Shown: positions 1 to 10,459 of the stretch, one piece after another
Layout: every line of letters starts with the position of its first letter
How positions within the stretch are numbered: the first letter of the stretch is position 1
Source of the DNA: Aralia elata
Taxonomy: Eukaryota; Streptophyta; Magnoliopsida; Apiales; Araliaceae
Assembly: GCA_034770075.1 (NCBI GenBank)
Contig: JAVJAP010000357.1
Coordinates: 1,178,001 to 1,242,000 of the forward strand
Direction of reading: 5' to 3'
DNA: 64,000 bases
Program-made: the position numbers and the translations under genes
Notes under the pieces: generated by a model
What the model was told of the DNA's origin: nothing
Database searches by the model: none
What the model saw: the letters and a program-made list of their open reading frames with translations, nothing else

Positions 1-635
1 GGGGTATTATTGTTGGAAAAAAAAAAGGTAAAAAAAATCCAGAAATTTTTTTTTATATAGAAATAAATACTTTGACTAGTTTGGTTTTGTGGCCTTTGTT
101 ACCTAGATAATTAGATCCGTAGGGATCTCTTAACACCTAGTGCCCTAAAGCCAACTAGTTTGAGAGTCACTGATTGAAAGCTCGCTACATGGGTGACTTT
201 GAAAAGCCTAAGAGAGCCCGACATTGCACAATCAAGTATAAACACGAGATGGAGCGTAAAACACACTCGTGGAAGAATAAAGGTCTAAATAAATCTCTTA
301 GGGACCCCTAGACTTAGTGATTGCTTAGTTTTAGCCAGAATTGTCATGTTTGCAGAGAATAAAGTGGAACCAAACTTTTCTTTCTAAGGAGTTGGTTATG
401 TAGCTAATCTTGATCTATGGTTGGTTAAAATGGTTGATGAGCACACACACACAATATGAGTAATAACAAGTGTGGGTTATCTGATTGATTGAGTTATGGT
501 TGCTGGATATGAGTAATGACACACACACAAAATGGTTGCTGGATTTGTAGGCATGTTAGATAGTAGTTTGCATTCAAGTTATTGTGTTGCATTGTGTTGC
601 TTGGGGACAAGCAATAGTTCAAGTTTGGGAGTAAT
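1..635 (+). mobile_element. Athila-type element, 3' untranslated end (truncated by window edge)
   Basis: Non-coding stretch that ends in a purine-rich tract (about 621-635, AAGTTTGGGAGTAAT) immediately before an LTR that starts TGATGAG. That is the polypurine tract position of a plus-strand element. It holds one copy of the hairpin motif also seen in elements C and E (243-271). No open frame of note occurs. The upstream coding part lies outside the window. Lineage is inferred from the LTR and primer-binding site that follow. Confidence 0.75.
243..271 (+). other. 3' UTR hairpin, single copy
   Basis: Arms CACGAG (243-248) and CTCGTG (266-271) pair perfectly around the core ATGGAGCGTAAAACACA. 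The core differs by one base from that in elements C and E, which weakens the inner 4-bp stem. It sits about 365 bp upstream of the LTR, roughly as in the other two elements. Confidence 0.7.
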
Positions 636-2037
636 TGATGAGTAGGTTTCATACCTACAAATCGGGTACCAATTGATGTGGATTATTGTTGATTTCCATG
701 GGTTTTAGTTACTTTTCATGTATTTTATGTGTTCTTGTAGGATACATACATTGGGAGTTGAATTCGCGACAGTTGGAGGAAAGCTGCAGCAAACAGATCA
801 AAAAGTGCAGCAGATGGACCAGCGCGGTCGTGCCCAATTTGAACTAGAGACCAGCGCGGCCGCGCCACACTTCAGAGTCAATGTTGATATGTCTACCATA
901 GCAGCGCGACCGCACCCCATTTTAGCTTATTTCAAGCGTGGCCGCTCCACTTCGGAGGTTGACCAGAGTTAACTTTTTCTTTGAGTTGGGTAATTGATGT
1001 GTAATTTATTTCCAAACTTATAATTAAATTAGGATTCATGTCAGAAGGTATTTATAGTTGTTTTAAGTCAGTTTTTGGGAGACATTGAACTTAGTAGACA
1101 GAAACCCTAGTTTGGAGATTTTGATTGGAAGACTTGAAGCAATTGAAGGAGTACAACAAAGTCAGCGGCAAAGCTTGAGGAGAGATTCATAGATTGCCAA
1201 ACACAGTTTTCTTCTCTTCTAAGTTGTATTTTTGAATGCTTTATCAATTGTGGATGATGGATATTAATTCAATGATCACGAACTAATTTTTTTTTTAAGA
1301 TTATAATGGATCTTATTTTACAGCTTTGATTAATATGCTTCTTTTTTAATTATTATTAGTTATTGTCGAATTGTCTATTATGCTTTATGCTTAACTGTTT
1401 AATTGTCTGGCTAGTAATTACCGTGATAATCTATATGAACTCGAGAGATGGATTATAGGTTTAGATCTAATCATAATAGCATGTGATTTGGTTTTCTACA
1501 TGGTGATGGAATTAATAATTTGTGTTTAGGATAGAGATATACCTATACGCCGCATGTAATCTGACAGGGAACTTGTACTTTAAATCCTTTTTAATTGTAA
1601 TTCACATAGAGATATAGTGAATTAGTTAACTAGGGTGTTCACCTTAATTCTATCATCTGTATATTTAAGTTGATTCGTTTATGATACATTGAGAGATGGT
1701 CATAAATATTAATGAGTTCTCGATTGCCAATCCGGAATAGTTAGCATAACTTAACAGAAAGAGTATTGATCTAAGTGAAGCAATAAGTGAAATTGTAATC
1801 TTAAGTCTTCTTAATCTGTTTTCAAATTCGTGGTAATTAGAATTAGTTTAATTAATTTCTTAGTTTTATAATTCACAAATCTTTAACCGATTGTTTAATA
1901 GAATTGAGTTAATATAAAATTGGTAGTTGTTATTATAAATTGCAGTTTTTCTCTGTGGGAACGATACTCTTTTATCATTATATTACTTGTGGACTGCGTA
2001 TACTTGCGTATTTTGCTAGTATAGATTTAGGCAAATA
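636..2037 (+). repeat. Athila-type LTR, left copy
   Basis: Starts TGATGAG after a polypurine tract and ends GGCAAATA just before the primer-binding site, about 1.4 kb, the same size as the LTRs of C and E. A TATA-like box TATTTATAG lies at 1049-1057. The R-U5 half (about 1261-2037) aligns with 51740-52516, but the U3 halves differ, so the two LTRs belong to related but distinct families. The terminal CA appears mutated to TA. Both sides are internal sequence, not host flank. Confidence 0.85.
818..950 (+). repeat. GC-rich palindrome cluster in U3
   Basis: Four variants of an AGCGCGGYCGYGCC-type motif at 820-836, 851-866, 901-918 and 932-950, separated by AT-rich sequence. The second contains the perfect 12-bp palindrome GCGCGGCCGCGC (854-865). 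The cluster ends about 100 bp upstream of the TATA-like box. Confidence 0.75.
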
Positions 2038-2043
2038 AGTTTT

Positions 2044-2060
2044 TGGAGCCGTTGCCGGGG
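2044..2060 (+). other. Primer-binding site, tRNA-Asp
   Basis: TGGAGCCGTTGCCGGGG matches the complement of the plant tRNA-Asp 3' end with one mismatch (the sites in C and E read TGGCGCC). Spacing of 6 bp after the LTR end is as in the other Athila-type elements here. Confidence 0.85.
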
Positions 2061-2169
2061 ATAAATTTGTGTTTATAATTTTCAATATCAGTTTAATTAA
2101 TTTGGTTTTAGTTAAGCATTATTTTTGTTTTTCTTTTTATTCCCTGTTTCAGGTGATTTTGATTCGTGT

Positions 2170-2464
2170 ATGCAAACGTGATCAAAATAATCGAAACTTG
2201 TGCAGTGCGAGGACGATATTGAGAAAAAGTTACGACAGTTAAGAAAGTTCTGCCAAGAGACACTAGAAAAAGAGAGAATGGCAAACGAAGAGCAGAAATC
2301 ATTAAAGGACTATGCCATGCCTAAGATTGATGAAATCAAGTTAAGCATCACAAGGCCAGCTATTACTGCTAATTTTTTCGAGATCAAGTCGGGTACAATT
2401 CAGATGATTCAAAATTCGATACAGTTTGGGGGATTAGCTAATGATGATTCGAATGAATACTTGG
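2170..2464 (+). pseudogene. Athila-type gag, N-terminal fragment
   Basis: An ATG at 2170 begins a frame with stops at codons 4 and 7, then open to the junction. The readable part contains a KDYAMP motif and a FEIKSGTIQMIQNS block that aligns with the E gag (KPGTIQMVQNS). It breaks off after DDSNEY, where sequence identical to an LTR tip begins. Gag would form the virus-like particle; this piece lacks most of the capsid region and the zinc knuckle and cannot function. Confidence 0.8.
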
Positions 2465-2485
2465 TAGTATAGATTTAGGCAAACA
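2465..2485 (+). repeat. Isolated 21-bp LTR tip at a deletion junction
   Basis: TAGTATAGATTTAGGCAAAC plus A is identical to the last 21 bases of the D LTR (52496-52516). Here it directly follows broken gag and is directly followed by copia-1 sequence. It is best read as the scar of a deletion or template switch that removed the rest of the element. Confidence 0.7.
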
Positions 2486-3512
2486 GGGACGGATTTGGTA
2501 GGTAACTTGTTAAGTAGGTATGCAGCCGATTCTAGGGCATAACCCTAGAAGGATACTAGAAGGTTGGTAAAACTCAACATGGAACGAATCATGTCCAATA
2601 ATGTTTGATTTCTCCTTTCAGATACAGTATTCAATTGTGGCGTCCATGGTGGAGTTGATTGTGAGATTATACCATTTTCTTTGAGATAATTGAGAAACTT
2701 ATTGCTTAAGTATTCTCCTCCTCGATCCGATCGAAGAATCTTAATAATTTTGTCAGTTTGCTTCTCTACTTCACTTTTGAATTCTTTAAACTTTTCAAAC
2801 GATTTAGATTTGTATTTCATCAAATAAACATATCCAAATCTTGAATGATCATCAATGAAAGTAATAAAATAAGAATACCTTCCTCGTGCAGTTGTTGTCA
2901 TAGGTCCACATACGTCTGTGTGTATCAACGTTAACAGCTCTGTAACTCTTTCTCCTTTTCCACTAAAAGGAGATTTTGTCATCTTACCCATGAGACAAGA
3001 TTCACAAGTTGGATATGATTCGTAATCAGATAACTCTAAAAGCCCATCTTTATGCAACTTAGTTAATCTTGTTTCATTAATATGACTGAGTCTACAGTGT
3101 CATATAAAGGTATAATTAACATCATCTCTTTTTTTTTCTTAGTTTATTCAATTTGAAGTATATTTTCATGCAAGTCTAGTATATAAAATCCATTCAGTAA
3201 ATTGTTAACACCATATAAAACATTTTTATTATAAATAGAACAAATGTTGTTCTTTATTATAATATCAAAACCATCCATATCCAATACAGAAATAGAAATA
3301 ATGTTTCTTATAAGTGGTGGAACATAATAACAATTATTTAAACTAATGGACTTGCCCGTAGGCAGTGCTAAACAATAAGTTCCTACAACTAATGCAGCAA
3401 CTTTTGCTCCATTTCCTACTCATAGGACGACTTCATCCTTGTTCAGCTTTCTACTTCTGCTTAGTCCCTGCATAGTATTACATATGTGAGAACCACACCC
3501 GGTATCCAATAC
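2486..3512 (-). pseudogene. copia-1 protease and integrase (partial pol)
   Basis: Reading leftward from 3512, a protease motif DTGCGSH follows directly after a stop where the related copia-2 has Trp (TGG to TGA). A longer degenerate section leads to the integrase. The integrase frame (3057-2545) shows the C-x2-C part of the zinc finger (CESCLMGK), HTDVCGPM and FIDDHSRFG with the first catalytic Asp, RSDRGGEY with the second, and the NTVSERRNQTLLDMIRSML block with the catalytic Glu. The sequence is then truncated. Integrase would insert the DNA copy; this fragment lacks RT and RNase H and is not functional. Confidence 0.85.
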
Positions 3513-4412
3513 TCAAGTAGAATTTTGACTGTTAAAAAAATTAATTTTAATTATGAACAAACCTTGATCGGAAGTCGAAGCTTCTCCAAACTTCTTCTGT
3601 TTTTGTTCCGCAAGATACTTCTCGCAGTTCCTCTTCCAGTGACCCGGCTTATTGCAATAGAAGCATATTCCTTTGCTATCTGGATCAGCTTTCTTATTAT
3701 CCTTTACCTTCACCTTGCCCTTAGCCTTCTTCTTTTTCTTCCTTTCAGAAGATACCTTGGGCCTCTTCCTTTTCTTGGAAGAATCATCCACCAGTAAGAC
3801 TTGGTCCTTCTTAGATGGAAAGTGATCTTCAACAGTTTTCAGCATGTTAAGTAACGCAGGCAAGTTGACGTCCAACTTATTCATGTGAAAATTCACAATA
3901 AATTGTAAGAATGTGTCTGGGAGTGATTGCAAGATCAAATCTTGACTTAACTCCCCATCCATCACGAACCCTAACTGTCCAAGACGTTCAATTAAATTGA
4001 TCATCTTTAGGACATGAGTCTCAACGGTAGTGCCCTTAGTCATTCGAGATCGGAAGAGCTCCTTAGATATTTGATATCTAGCAATCCTACTTTCCTCAGC
4101 ATACAACTCCTTGAGGTGCAGGAGTATAGTAAGAGCATCCATAATTTCATGCTGACGCTGAAGCTTGTTACTCATGGATGCGAGCATGATGTATTGAGCC
4201 ACAGTTGCATCATCTTGCCACTTTCTAAAAGTAGCAATCTCTTCTTCAGAGGCTATTTCTGCAACAGTTGCAGGGACGGGCGAATTTAGGACATAAGAAA
4301 TCTTTTCAGCAATGAGAACAATTCTCAAATTCCTTAACCAGTTCGTGTAATTTGGTCCGGTCAGTTTGTTAGCATCAAGTATGCTACGCAATGATATTAA
4401 TGAGTTTGACAT
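3513..4412 (-). pseudogene. copia-1 gag (open, 299 codons)
   Basis: Starts at an ATG at 4412 (MSNSLISLRSILDANKL) and is open to a TGA at the gag-protease boundary. The N-terminal part carries the copia gag block GPNYTNWLRNLRIVL. The middle is helical with LILQSLPDTF. The C-terminus has a Lys-rich stretch and one CCHC zinc knuckle, CFYCNKPGHWKRNC. Gag packages element RNA into cytoplasmic particles. The frame itself looks intact, but the stop separates it from pol, so I call the locus a pseudogene. Confidence 0.85.
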
Positions 4413-4602
4413 TTTTTATATTCTGCATGTGAAATAGACAATATTTTAGCATACATTCATTTTATTAATTACCAAAATAAATTAGGTCTTTATTTAAATT
4501 GGTATCTCCCACTATTTTCATCAAACTATATTGCCCTCAATATATAGTTCGGCAAATCTAATTAAAAATTTGCTAATGAGAATAAGGATCCCATTTCAAA
4601 TG

Positions 4603-4910
4603 TATATAGCCTTGTAGTGACACAACAAACTATATATAAATAAATAGGTAGACAACAATTGTCAATTACATCACTATGTAACTTCTTATATTTTACCTCT
4701 TAGATTATTTTGATCAAGTGTGACACATCCGAATCAAAATTGTCTAAGTTAAGTCTAACCTAGCACTTCCATATAAGTCAAGAGAAAAAACATTGTCCTT
4801 GTGGTGACACAACAAAACAGTATCGTTCAATTCCTTTATAAGTATCAAATGTGATAAAACAACATCTCAAAAAATTAAAAATAAGCCTTGTGGTGACACA
4901 ACAAACTTAT
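4603..4910 (-). other. copia-1 leader hairpin series (3 units)
   Basis: Three units each hold TTGTG-loop-CACAA (plus-strand reading, loop GTGA in all three) enclosed by a different outer stem: TATATAG/CTATATA (4603-4636), a weaker one (4792-4822), and ATAAG/CTTAT (4881-4910). They lie between primer-binding site and gag start, in the 5' leader of the element RNA. Copia-2 has the same three units with a different loop. Confidence 0.65.
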
Positions 4911-5040
4911 AATGATTAATTAATACCCTATCGTTTTATCATGCTAGAAGGCTACGTTCGATATTCCAAATATCTTTGAACGTTACAACTTAGTGTGATT
5001 TCTTTGAGAGTTTTGTTATTATTTGTCTCATCTTGTTTAG

Positions 5041-5107
5041 CGCGCATGCACATATATATATATAAAATACACGTCATATTATTTAACATGCGAAGCATGT
5101 TGTATAA

Positions 5108-5150
<43 letters not shown>
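5041..5150. repeat. (TA)n microsatellites in copia-1 leader
   Basis: Short TA run near 5051-5063 and a 40-bp run at 5111-5150. Equivalent runs occur in copia-2 at 18979-19005 and 19048-19079. Short frames across them are artefacts of the repeat. Confidence 0.9.
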
Positions 5151-5153
<3 letters not shown>

Positions 5154-5704
5154 AACATGCACATATAGAATACTATATTCTACCCGGATTGATTATAGAC
5201 TTTTATTCTAATTTAGTTCACTAGAGCCACCAATGAACCAAAAGGTCAAACCTAAGGTGCAAGAACTGAATTTAAATATAACTATTACATTTAAACTCGG
5301 GCTCCATTACAAACGGGGCTTCAAGCGCTCCTTACTCCTTTGTCTCCAATTCTTCAAAATAATTCTAACTAATCCTATTACATAAACTATTTACAATAAA
5401 TAAAAACCTTGATCAACAGTCAAGGGGAATTACATAGGAGAAAGATAGAATTTACATCAAGAAAAACTAGAGAAGATGAGATACGCAAACCCCATTTATA
5501 AAATCCATTCATTCATGCATTCTAATAGAATAAAATCCAATCATCCATTGGTCAATAGTCCATAATCAATCTCATTTATTATCATACACATCAACATATG
5601 TATCAATAAATAATATTCATCTCATGAAATCAAAACCATTCTATATATGCATTGATATCATTTAATGGGCAATTTAGAGTTGCATGAAATCTAATTTCAA
5701 GTTT

Positions 5705-5885
5705 AAAATAAAACCTTTTATTTTAATTATAAAATTATGTAAAATAACTCTTTATTTTAAGTTTTGAAAAATTGTACAAAATTATCAAAATCGCGCGTTC
5801 TGCCTGTATGGCGTGGTAGCACTAGTTTCAAGAATAAAATTGCCATTTTAACAAAGGGACACGGCGCGGCAGCGCCATGTCGGCA
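5705..5885 (-). repeat. copia-1 leader: AT hairpins and GC-rich motifs
   Basis: Two AT hairpins of the type AAAATAAAA-CC-TTTTATTTT (about 5706-5756) are followed by GC-rich motifs GGCGTGGTAGCAC and CGGCGCGGCAGCGCC (about 5810-5882). Copia-2 has the same arrangement, expanded to about nine AT hairpins and four GC motifs. Confidence 0.6.
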
Positions 5886-6068
5886 GAACCGTTTTTGCGT
5901 TTTTTTCTACAGACATGAATTTGATCTGATTTTCATCCAAAACTCGATTTTCTGCAATTGTTTTCAAAACTCATGATTTTATACAACATATTATGCCCAA
6001 AAAATTGTTCTAAACACATACCCATGCATATATGGAATCATAAACAATTAATAATTCGCATAAAATTT

Positions 6069-6082
6069 GGCCCTGATGCTAG
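6069..6082 (-). other. copia-1 primer-binding site (degenerate, initiator tRNA-Met)
   Basis: The plus strand reads GGCCCTGATGCTAG immediately before the LTR, where copia-2 has GGCTCTGATACCAT, the complement of a TGGTATCAGAGCC site. Several mutations fit an old element. Confidence 0.6.
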
Positions 6083-7246
6083 TGTTGATTTGTAATATCC
6101 AAGAACATATAATCAAATTGCATACAAATAGCGAAAGCATGGTAAAATCAGAATTTAAAATTTTACAAACCATAACCAGGATCGATCTTTATGCGCAATT
6201 ATCAATTTACAAAAGGAAGATAGAGAATTATACCCTTATAGAACAAAGCTTCCTCAGGTATTAAAGTTCAATTCAAATTCCTTCGCATTCTCCTTGAATT
6301 CCACCGATTAGATTCCTATGATCAACGTTAGTCACCCAAGTGTTTAGCCTCTAGAGGTGATCCACCAAGGAATAATAATGATTCAAGAAGTGGGTAGTGG
6401 CAACCCTAGTTATCTCTCTCTAGAGAATTTATGAATACTCTCCCAAATCTAATGGAAGTGTATGTGTCCCCAATCCATAATAAGACTCCTCTTATTTATA
6501 AATATAGGCAACCCTCCTAAACTATTTAGGAATAGGGTTTTTAATTAAACTCCTAATCTAATTAGGAACTTATATCAGAGTATTCTTATTAATTAATTCC
6601 TAAACTATTTAGAAACTAAATAATAATAGTAATAGTAATAATAATAATAAGACTCCTCTTATTAATTTATAATTAGTATTTCTAAAATACTAAATAATAA
6701 ATATTAAGCTATTTAATTTATTCTATCACCATAGTATAAATTAAATATACTTACTTATTATTACAATTATGTCATTCACTTCTTAAATAAATATTTTTTC
6801 TTTTTACGGTGTAACCCTTTCGGTTCTCCATATTAAACTAGTTGTAGAATAAATCAATTAGAACAATTTTAATCTTATTTAAATAAATAAATTAAATTAT
6901 TTAATTAAATAATATTTATTCCACAATAAGGGTAAGCCCCCTTAGCGATCAACGACTTTCCAGATAATATAGATTTTAACATTTAATCATCAAAGAACCT
7001 TTCAGCGAATAGTTACCGTACAATTCAATCATTCTACCATACAATGTCCCAATCAAATATAAAACATGGAATTACTGTCAAATCTTATTTTATTTGATTA
7101 TATGCATTTCAATTCTCAAATGCACAACGCTAAATAATGCAAATTAGAAACTACTTTCTAATTTTATTCTGTCTTGGCTAAGGACTACTGAGTTGTCATT
7201 TATCGAATCATATATGAGATTCTCTCCTTTTACAAGAAATGATAGA
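6083..7246 (-). repeat. copia-1 5' LTR, first part
   Basis: Starts TGTTGATTTG on the plus strand, the equivalent of TGTTAGGTTTG in copia-2. It is interrupted after 7246 by chromovirus A; ATAGA at 7242-7246 is the target site. AT-rich, with no open frame of substance. Confidence 0.8.
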
Positions 7247-7509
7247 TGATGAGGACATCCTTAGCCCCGAGACCCATGACGAAACCCGAGAAGATCCATT
7301 GCATTTGCCTCGTGGATCCATTACGAGAGCTCGAGCCAAAACCTTTAAAGAAGGACTTAATGGAATGATCCACGAACTAAGGAACGAGGTTGGATCAAGT
7401 ATAGAGTTTATAAAGATGGAGCCCAAGCGTATAAAGCCCGTGAACATGTTGCGAATGGACGTGGCGAACAAAACAGCGAAAGAAACCAGCTTAGATGGAA
7501 CAGATTTCA

Positions 7510-7651
7510 CCACCCCGGCGGCAGGAAACAAGGCATTTCTACCGCCCGGCGGTAAGCTCGCCCCGGCGAGAACTCCAAGCTAATTCTACCGCCCCGGTGG
7601 TGAGCTCGCTCCGGCAGCCAAACATAGTTCTTTTCCACCGCCCCGGCGGTA
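7510..7651 (+). repeat. GC-rich palindrome cluster in A 5' LTR
   Basis: Perfect or near-perfect palindromes TACCGCCCGGCGGTA, CTCGCCCCGGCGAG, ACCGCCCCGGTGGT and ACCGCCCCGGCGGT stand in AT-richer surroundings. They lie about 185 bp upstream of the TATA box. The 3' LTR (22510-22610) has one unit fewer. Confidence 0.8.
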
Positions 7652-7834
7652 ACCTCCTGGATGCAAGTTGTCAATTTTTGACGTCTTGATATTTTCAAAA
7701 TTCGTTACACCCAAAACATGGATTCAGCATTTAAGTTCAATTACATGATTGTAATGCTATATTTCAACATTTGTGTGCTTGTATTTCAACATTTGTGTGC
7801 TTGTATTTCAACCATTGTGTGCTTCCAAGTTTAG

Positions 7835-7842
7835 TATAAATA
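7835..7842 (+). promoter_or_regulatory. TATA box of A 5' LTR
   Basis: TATAAATA inside the U3 region of the LTR, repeated in the 3' LTR after the C insertion (near 32313). It marks the probable U3/R boundary about 30 bp downstream. Confidence 0.6.
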
Positions 7843-8249
7843 GGTGATTGTTGTAATGGTTACTCATCAATCATTCATATCAATTTTCAGATTATCAATA
7901 TTATTGTGAGTTTGTTTCTCTACTTGTGGTTCTTTGAAGAATTTTTAAGTGTTCCTTAGTTCTTCTTTTTAGATTCATAATTGACTTATCATACAACCAT
8001 TCATAGTTGTGTGTGGCGTCTTCTACCGCATCAATCGTCGATTGTACCGAGATTATCGCTTCAATATAAGCGAGGGGTCAAAGTGCCATTGGTGTTCATC
8101 CTCCGCAAATTTCCTAACCAAGCAATTGTACCAAGATTACCGTCTACATATAGGCGAAGGGTTAAGGTGTTGCAAGCTATCCATCCTATCAACTTGTTAG
8201 AAACGATCCGGGCGACGACCACCTCACGCGTGCCGTGGAGTCTATCATT

Positions 8250-8262
8250 TGGTATCAGAGCT
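8250..8262 (+). other. A primer-binding site, initiator tRNA-Met
   Basis: TGGTATCAGAGCT lies 2 bp after the LTR end and matches the complement of the plant initiator tRNA-Met 3' end. Confidence 0.9.
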
Positions 8263-8703
8263 AAGTTCATATCAAGTTACTTATCTTTACTTTTATTGTT
8301 GGATTTTAGTCATAGAAAAAAACTGCAAAAAAACTGCAGAAAATATATTGAAGAAAATTATTATTGTTGATTGTTATTATTGGGATTTCATTTACAAAGA
8401 ATTATATTTGACGATTGTGAAGTCTTGTTGGTATTCCGAGAGTCATACTTTCTATATTTTATTCTTGATAAGTTCTTATTGGATTGAAATTGGAAAATTG
8501 AGGTAATATTTGTGTGAATTCAAAAAGTACCTATTAGAGAGAACTACGAGCGGAAAAAGACAAGAGTAGTGAGATTATTAGAGGGTAAAAGCCATTAGTG
8601 TGAGACACGAGCTTTTCATATTTGTGTAATACATTGTTTAAGCGAAACACGTAAGAGAGTGGTGAGGAACTTGTTTTCTACTAACCTTTGTTTTGCAGAA
8701 AAT
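8263..8703 (+). other. A 5' untranslated leader
   Basis: About 440 bp between primer-binding site and the gag ATG. AT-rich; I see no conserved structure or frame in it. Confidence 0.6.
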
Positions 8704-9880
8704 ATGTCTAACACAAGAGATAAGGCAATTGAAAATAAACCTTCTACATTGAATTTTGATCCAAAACTCATGATGGAGGCAATGATGAAAGAATTTTCCC
8801 GACAGTTAGGAATGGCTATGGAGCAAGTGCATGATCGCATCGATCAATTGAGTGACACTCGAGGGGAACAAACTCAAATCCCTCCGGGTGGGGGCCCAAA
8901 GGGAAAGGCCCAACAAAAGGAAGTTAGGCTAGAGGAGACAAATTACTATGATGAAAGGTTTAGCGAGGAAGAGGATCGAGAAACTGGCTTTATCCCTGGG
9001 AGACATTTTGCAAGGGATAGAGGCGGCCAAAATCGAGAGGACAACAACCTCGATAGCATCAAAATGAAAATTCCCACATTCCAAGGCAGGAGTGATCCCG
9101 AGGCATACTTAGAGTGGGAAAAGAAAATGGAATGGATATTTGATTGTCACAACTACTCGGATCTCAAGAAAGTTAGAATTGCCGCTACAGAATTTTCAGA
9201 TTATGCAGTTACTTGGTGGGATCAATTGATGACCAACCGAAAGAGGTGCAGAGAACGTCCAATAGAGACTTGGGCAGAAATGAAAGCTATAATGAAAAAA
9301 AAGGTTTGTCCCGAGCCACTACTATCGAGATCTGTTTCAAAACTTACAAAATTTGAGACAGGGAAGCAAGAGTGTGGAGGACTACTTCAAGGAAATGGAG
9401 ATGTTAATGTCTAGAGCTGACATCGACGAGGATAATGAGGCAACCATGGCCCGATTATCAGCAGGGTTAAATTGGAATATTGCAGATTTGGTGGAGCGTC
9501 AACATTATGTGGTATTGGAAGACATGGTGCACATGGCTATCAAAATAGAGAAGTAACTTAAGAGGAGAGGTGTCCAACGAATAAATCCTACCACAGGTTC
9601 ATTATGGAAACCAAATAATGTGAAGCGTGAGGACAAGCCAACTGTTTTCAAACCAAAGCCAGAAATCAAGCAGGGAGCGACTACTCAAGGAGTGCAAGGT
9701 AAAACTAATCAACCTTCTACTAGTCGTAATCGAGATATTGTATGCTTTAAATGTCAAGGCAGGGGACATATTGCAAATCAATGCCCAAATCAAAGAACTA
9801 TGTTATTGCTCGATAATGGAGAATTGGAAACCGAGGGAGAAGATAGTGACAATGACTCTATGCCACCATTGGAGGAAGAT
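8704..9880 (+). pseudogene. A gag, with frameshift and stop
   Basis: ATG at 8704 (MSNTRDKAIENK). The frame carries the Ty3 capsid block DSIKMKIPTFQGRSDPEAYL, then ECMEWIF-like and AVTWWDQL sections. One extra A in the poly-A run near 9295-9302 shifts the frame; the continuation GSKSVEDYFKEMEMLM is in another frame. A TAA at 9554 interrupts it again. A CCHC zinc knuckle, CFKCQGRGHIANQC, is at 9743-9784. Gag would assemble the particle and bind element RNA. The breaks make it non-functional. Confidence 0.85.
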
Positions 9881-10459
9881 AGAGAGGTTGCTATGCATGG
9901 TGAAGTGTTGGTTACTCGAAGAATGCTTAGTACACAGGTAAAGGAAAAAAGCAGTGAACAAAGAGAGAATCTATTTCATACTAGGTGTATAGTAAATGGT
10001 AAGATCTGTTGTGTTGTAATTAATGGTGGGAGTTGTACAAATGTGGCAAGCATCACTATGGTGGAGAAATTGGGACTTACAACATCCAAACATCCTCATC
10101 CATACCGCTTGCAGTGGCTCAATGACAGCAGCGACATCAAAGTTACCAAGCAAGTATTAGTGTCGTTTACAATTGGGAAATATGTCGATGAGATTCTATG
10201 TGATGTTGTTCCTATGCAGGCAGGTCACTTACTACTTGGGAGACCTTGGCAGTTCGATCGGCGGGTAAAACACGATGGTTTTACTAATGAGTATTCTTTT
10301 GTTCATAATCAAAGAAAAGTTACCTTGTGTCCTATGTCACCAAAACAAGTGCATGAGGATCAAATGCATTTACAGAGAGATCATGAGAAAAAGACAAAAG
10401 AGAGAAAAGAAAGAAAGAAGAGAGAAAAACAAACATTTTTGCAAAAAGGAGTGATGTGA
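9881..10459 (+). pseudogene. A protease region, catalytic Asp lost
   Basis: In frame with the zinc knuckle. The active-site motif reads VVINGGSCTNVAS at about 10013-10051; this family normally has Asp where Asn (AAT, 10022-10024) stands. A second flap-side motif, HLLLGRPWQFDR, is present. The frame ends at 10457-10459 after a Lys/Arg-rich run, where a single-base loss separates it from RT. Retroviral-type aspartic protease is required for polyprotein cleavage, so this copy should be inactive. Confidence 0.8.

Larger units (their letters stand above)
7247..8247 (+). repeat. A 5' LTR
   Basis: 1001 bp, TG...CA. The first 300 bp or so repeat the integrase C-terminal coding sequence found at 22257-22562, at about 96% identity by eye. 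A GC-palindrome cluster follows at 7510-7651 and a TATA box TATAAATA at 7835-7842. It contains about 44 bp more of the GC palindrome unit than the 3' LTR. Confidence 0.85.

Noticed and set aside
4952..5164. Small frames rich in Tyr and Ile, also at 18869-19093
   Set aside because: Translated TA microsatellite.
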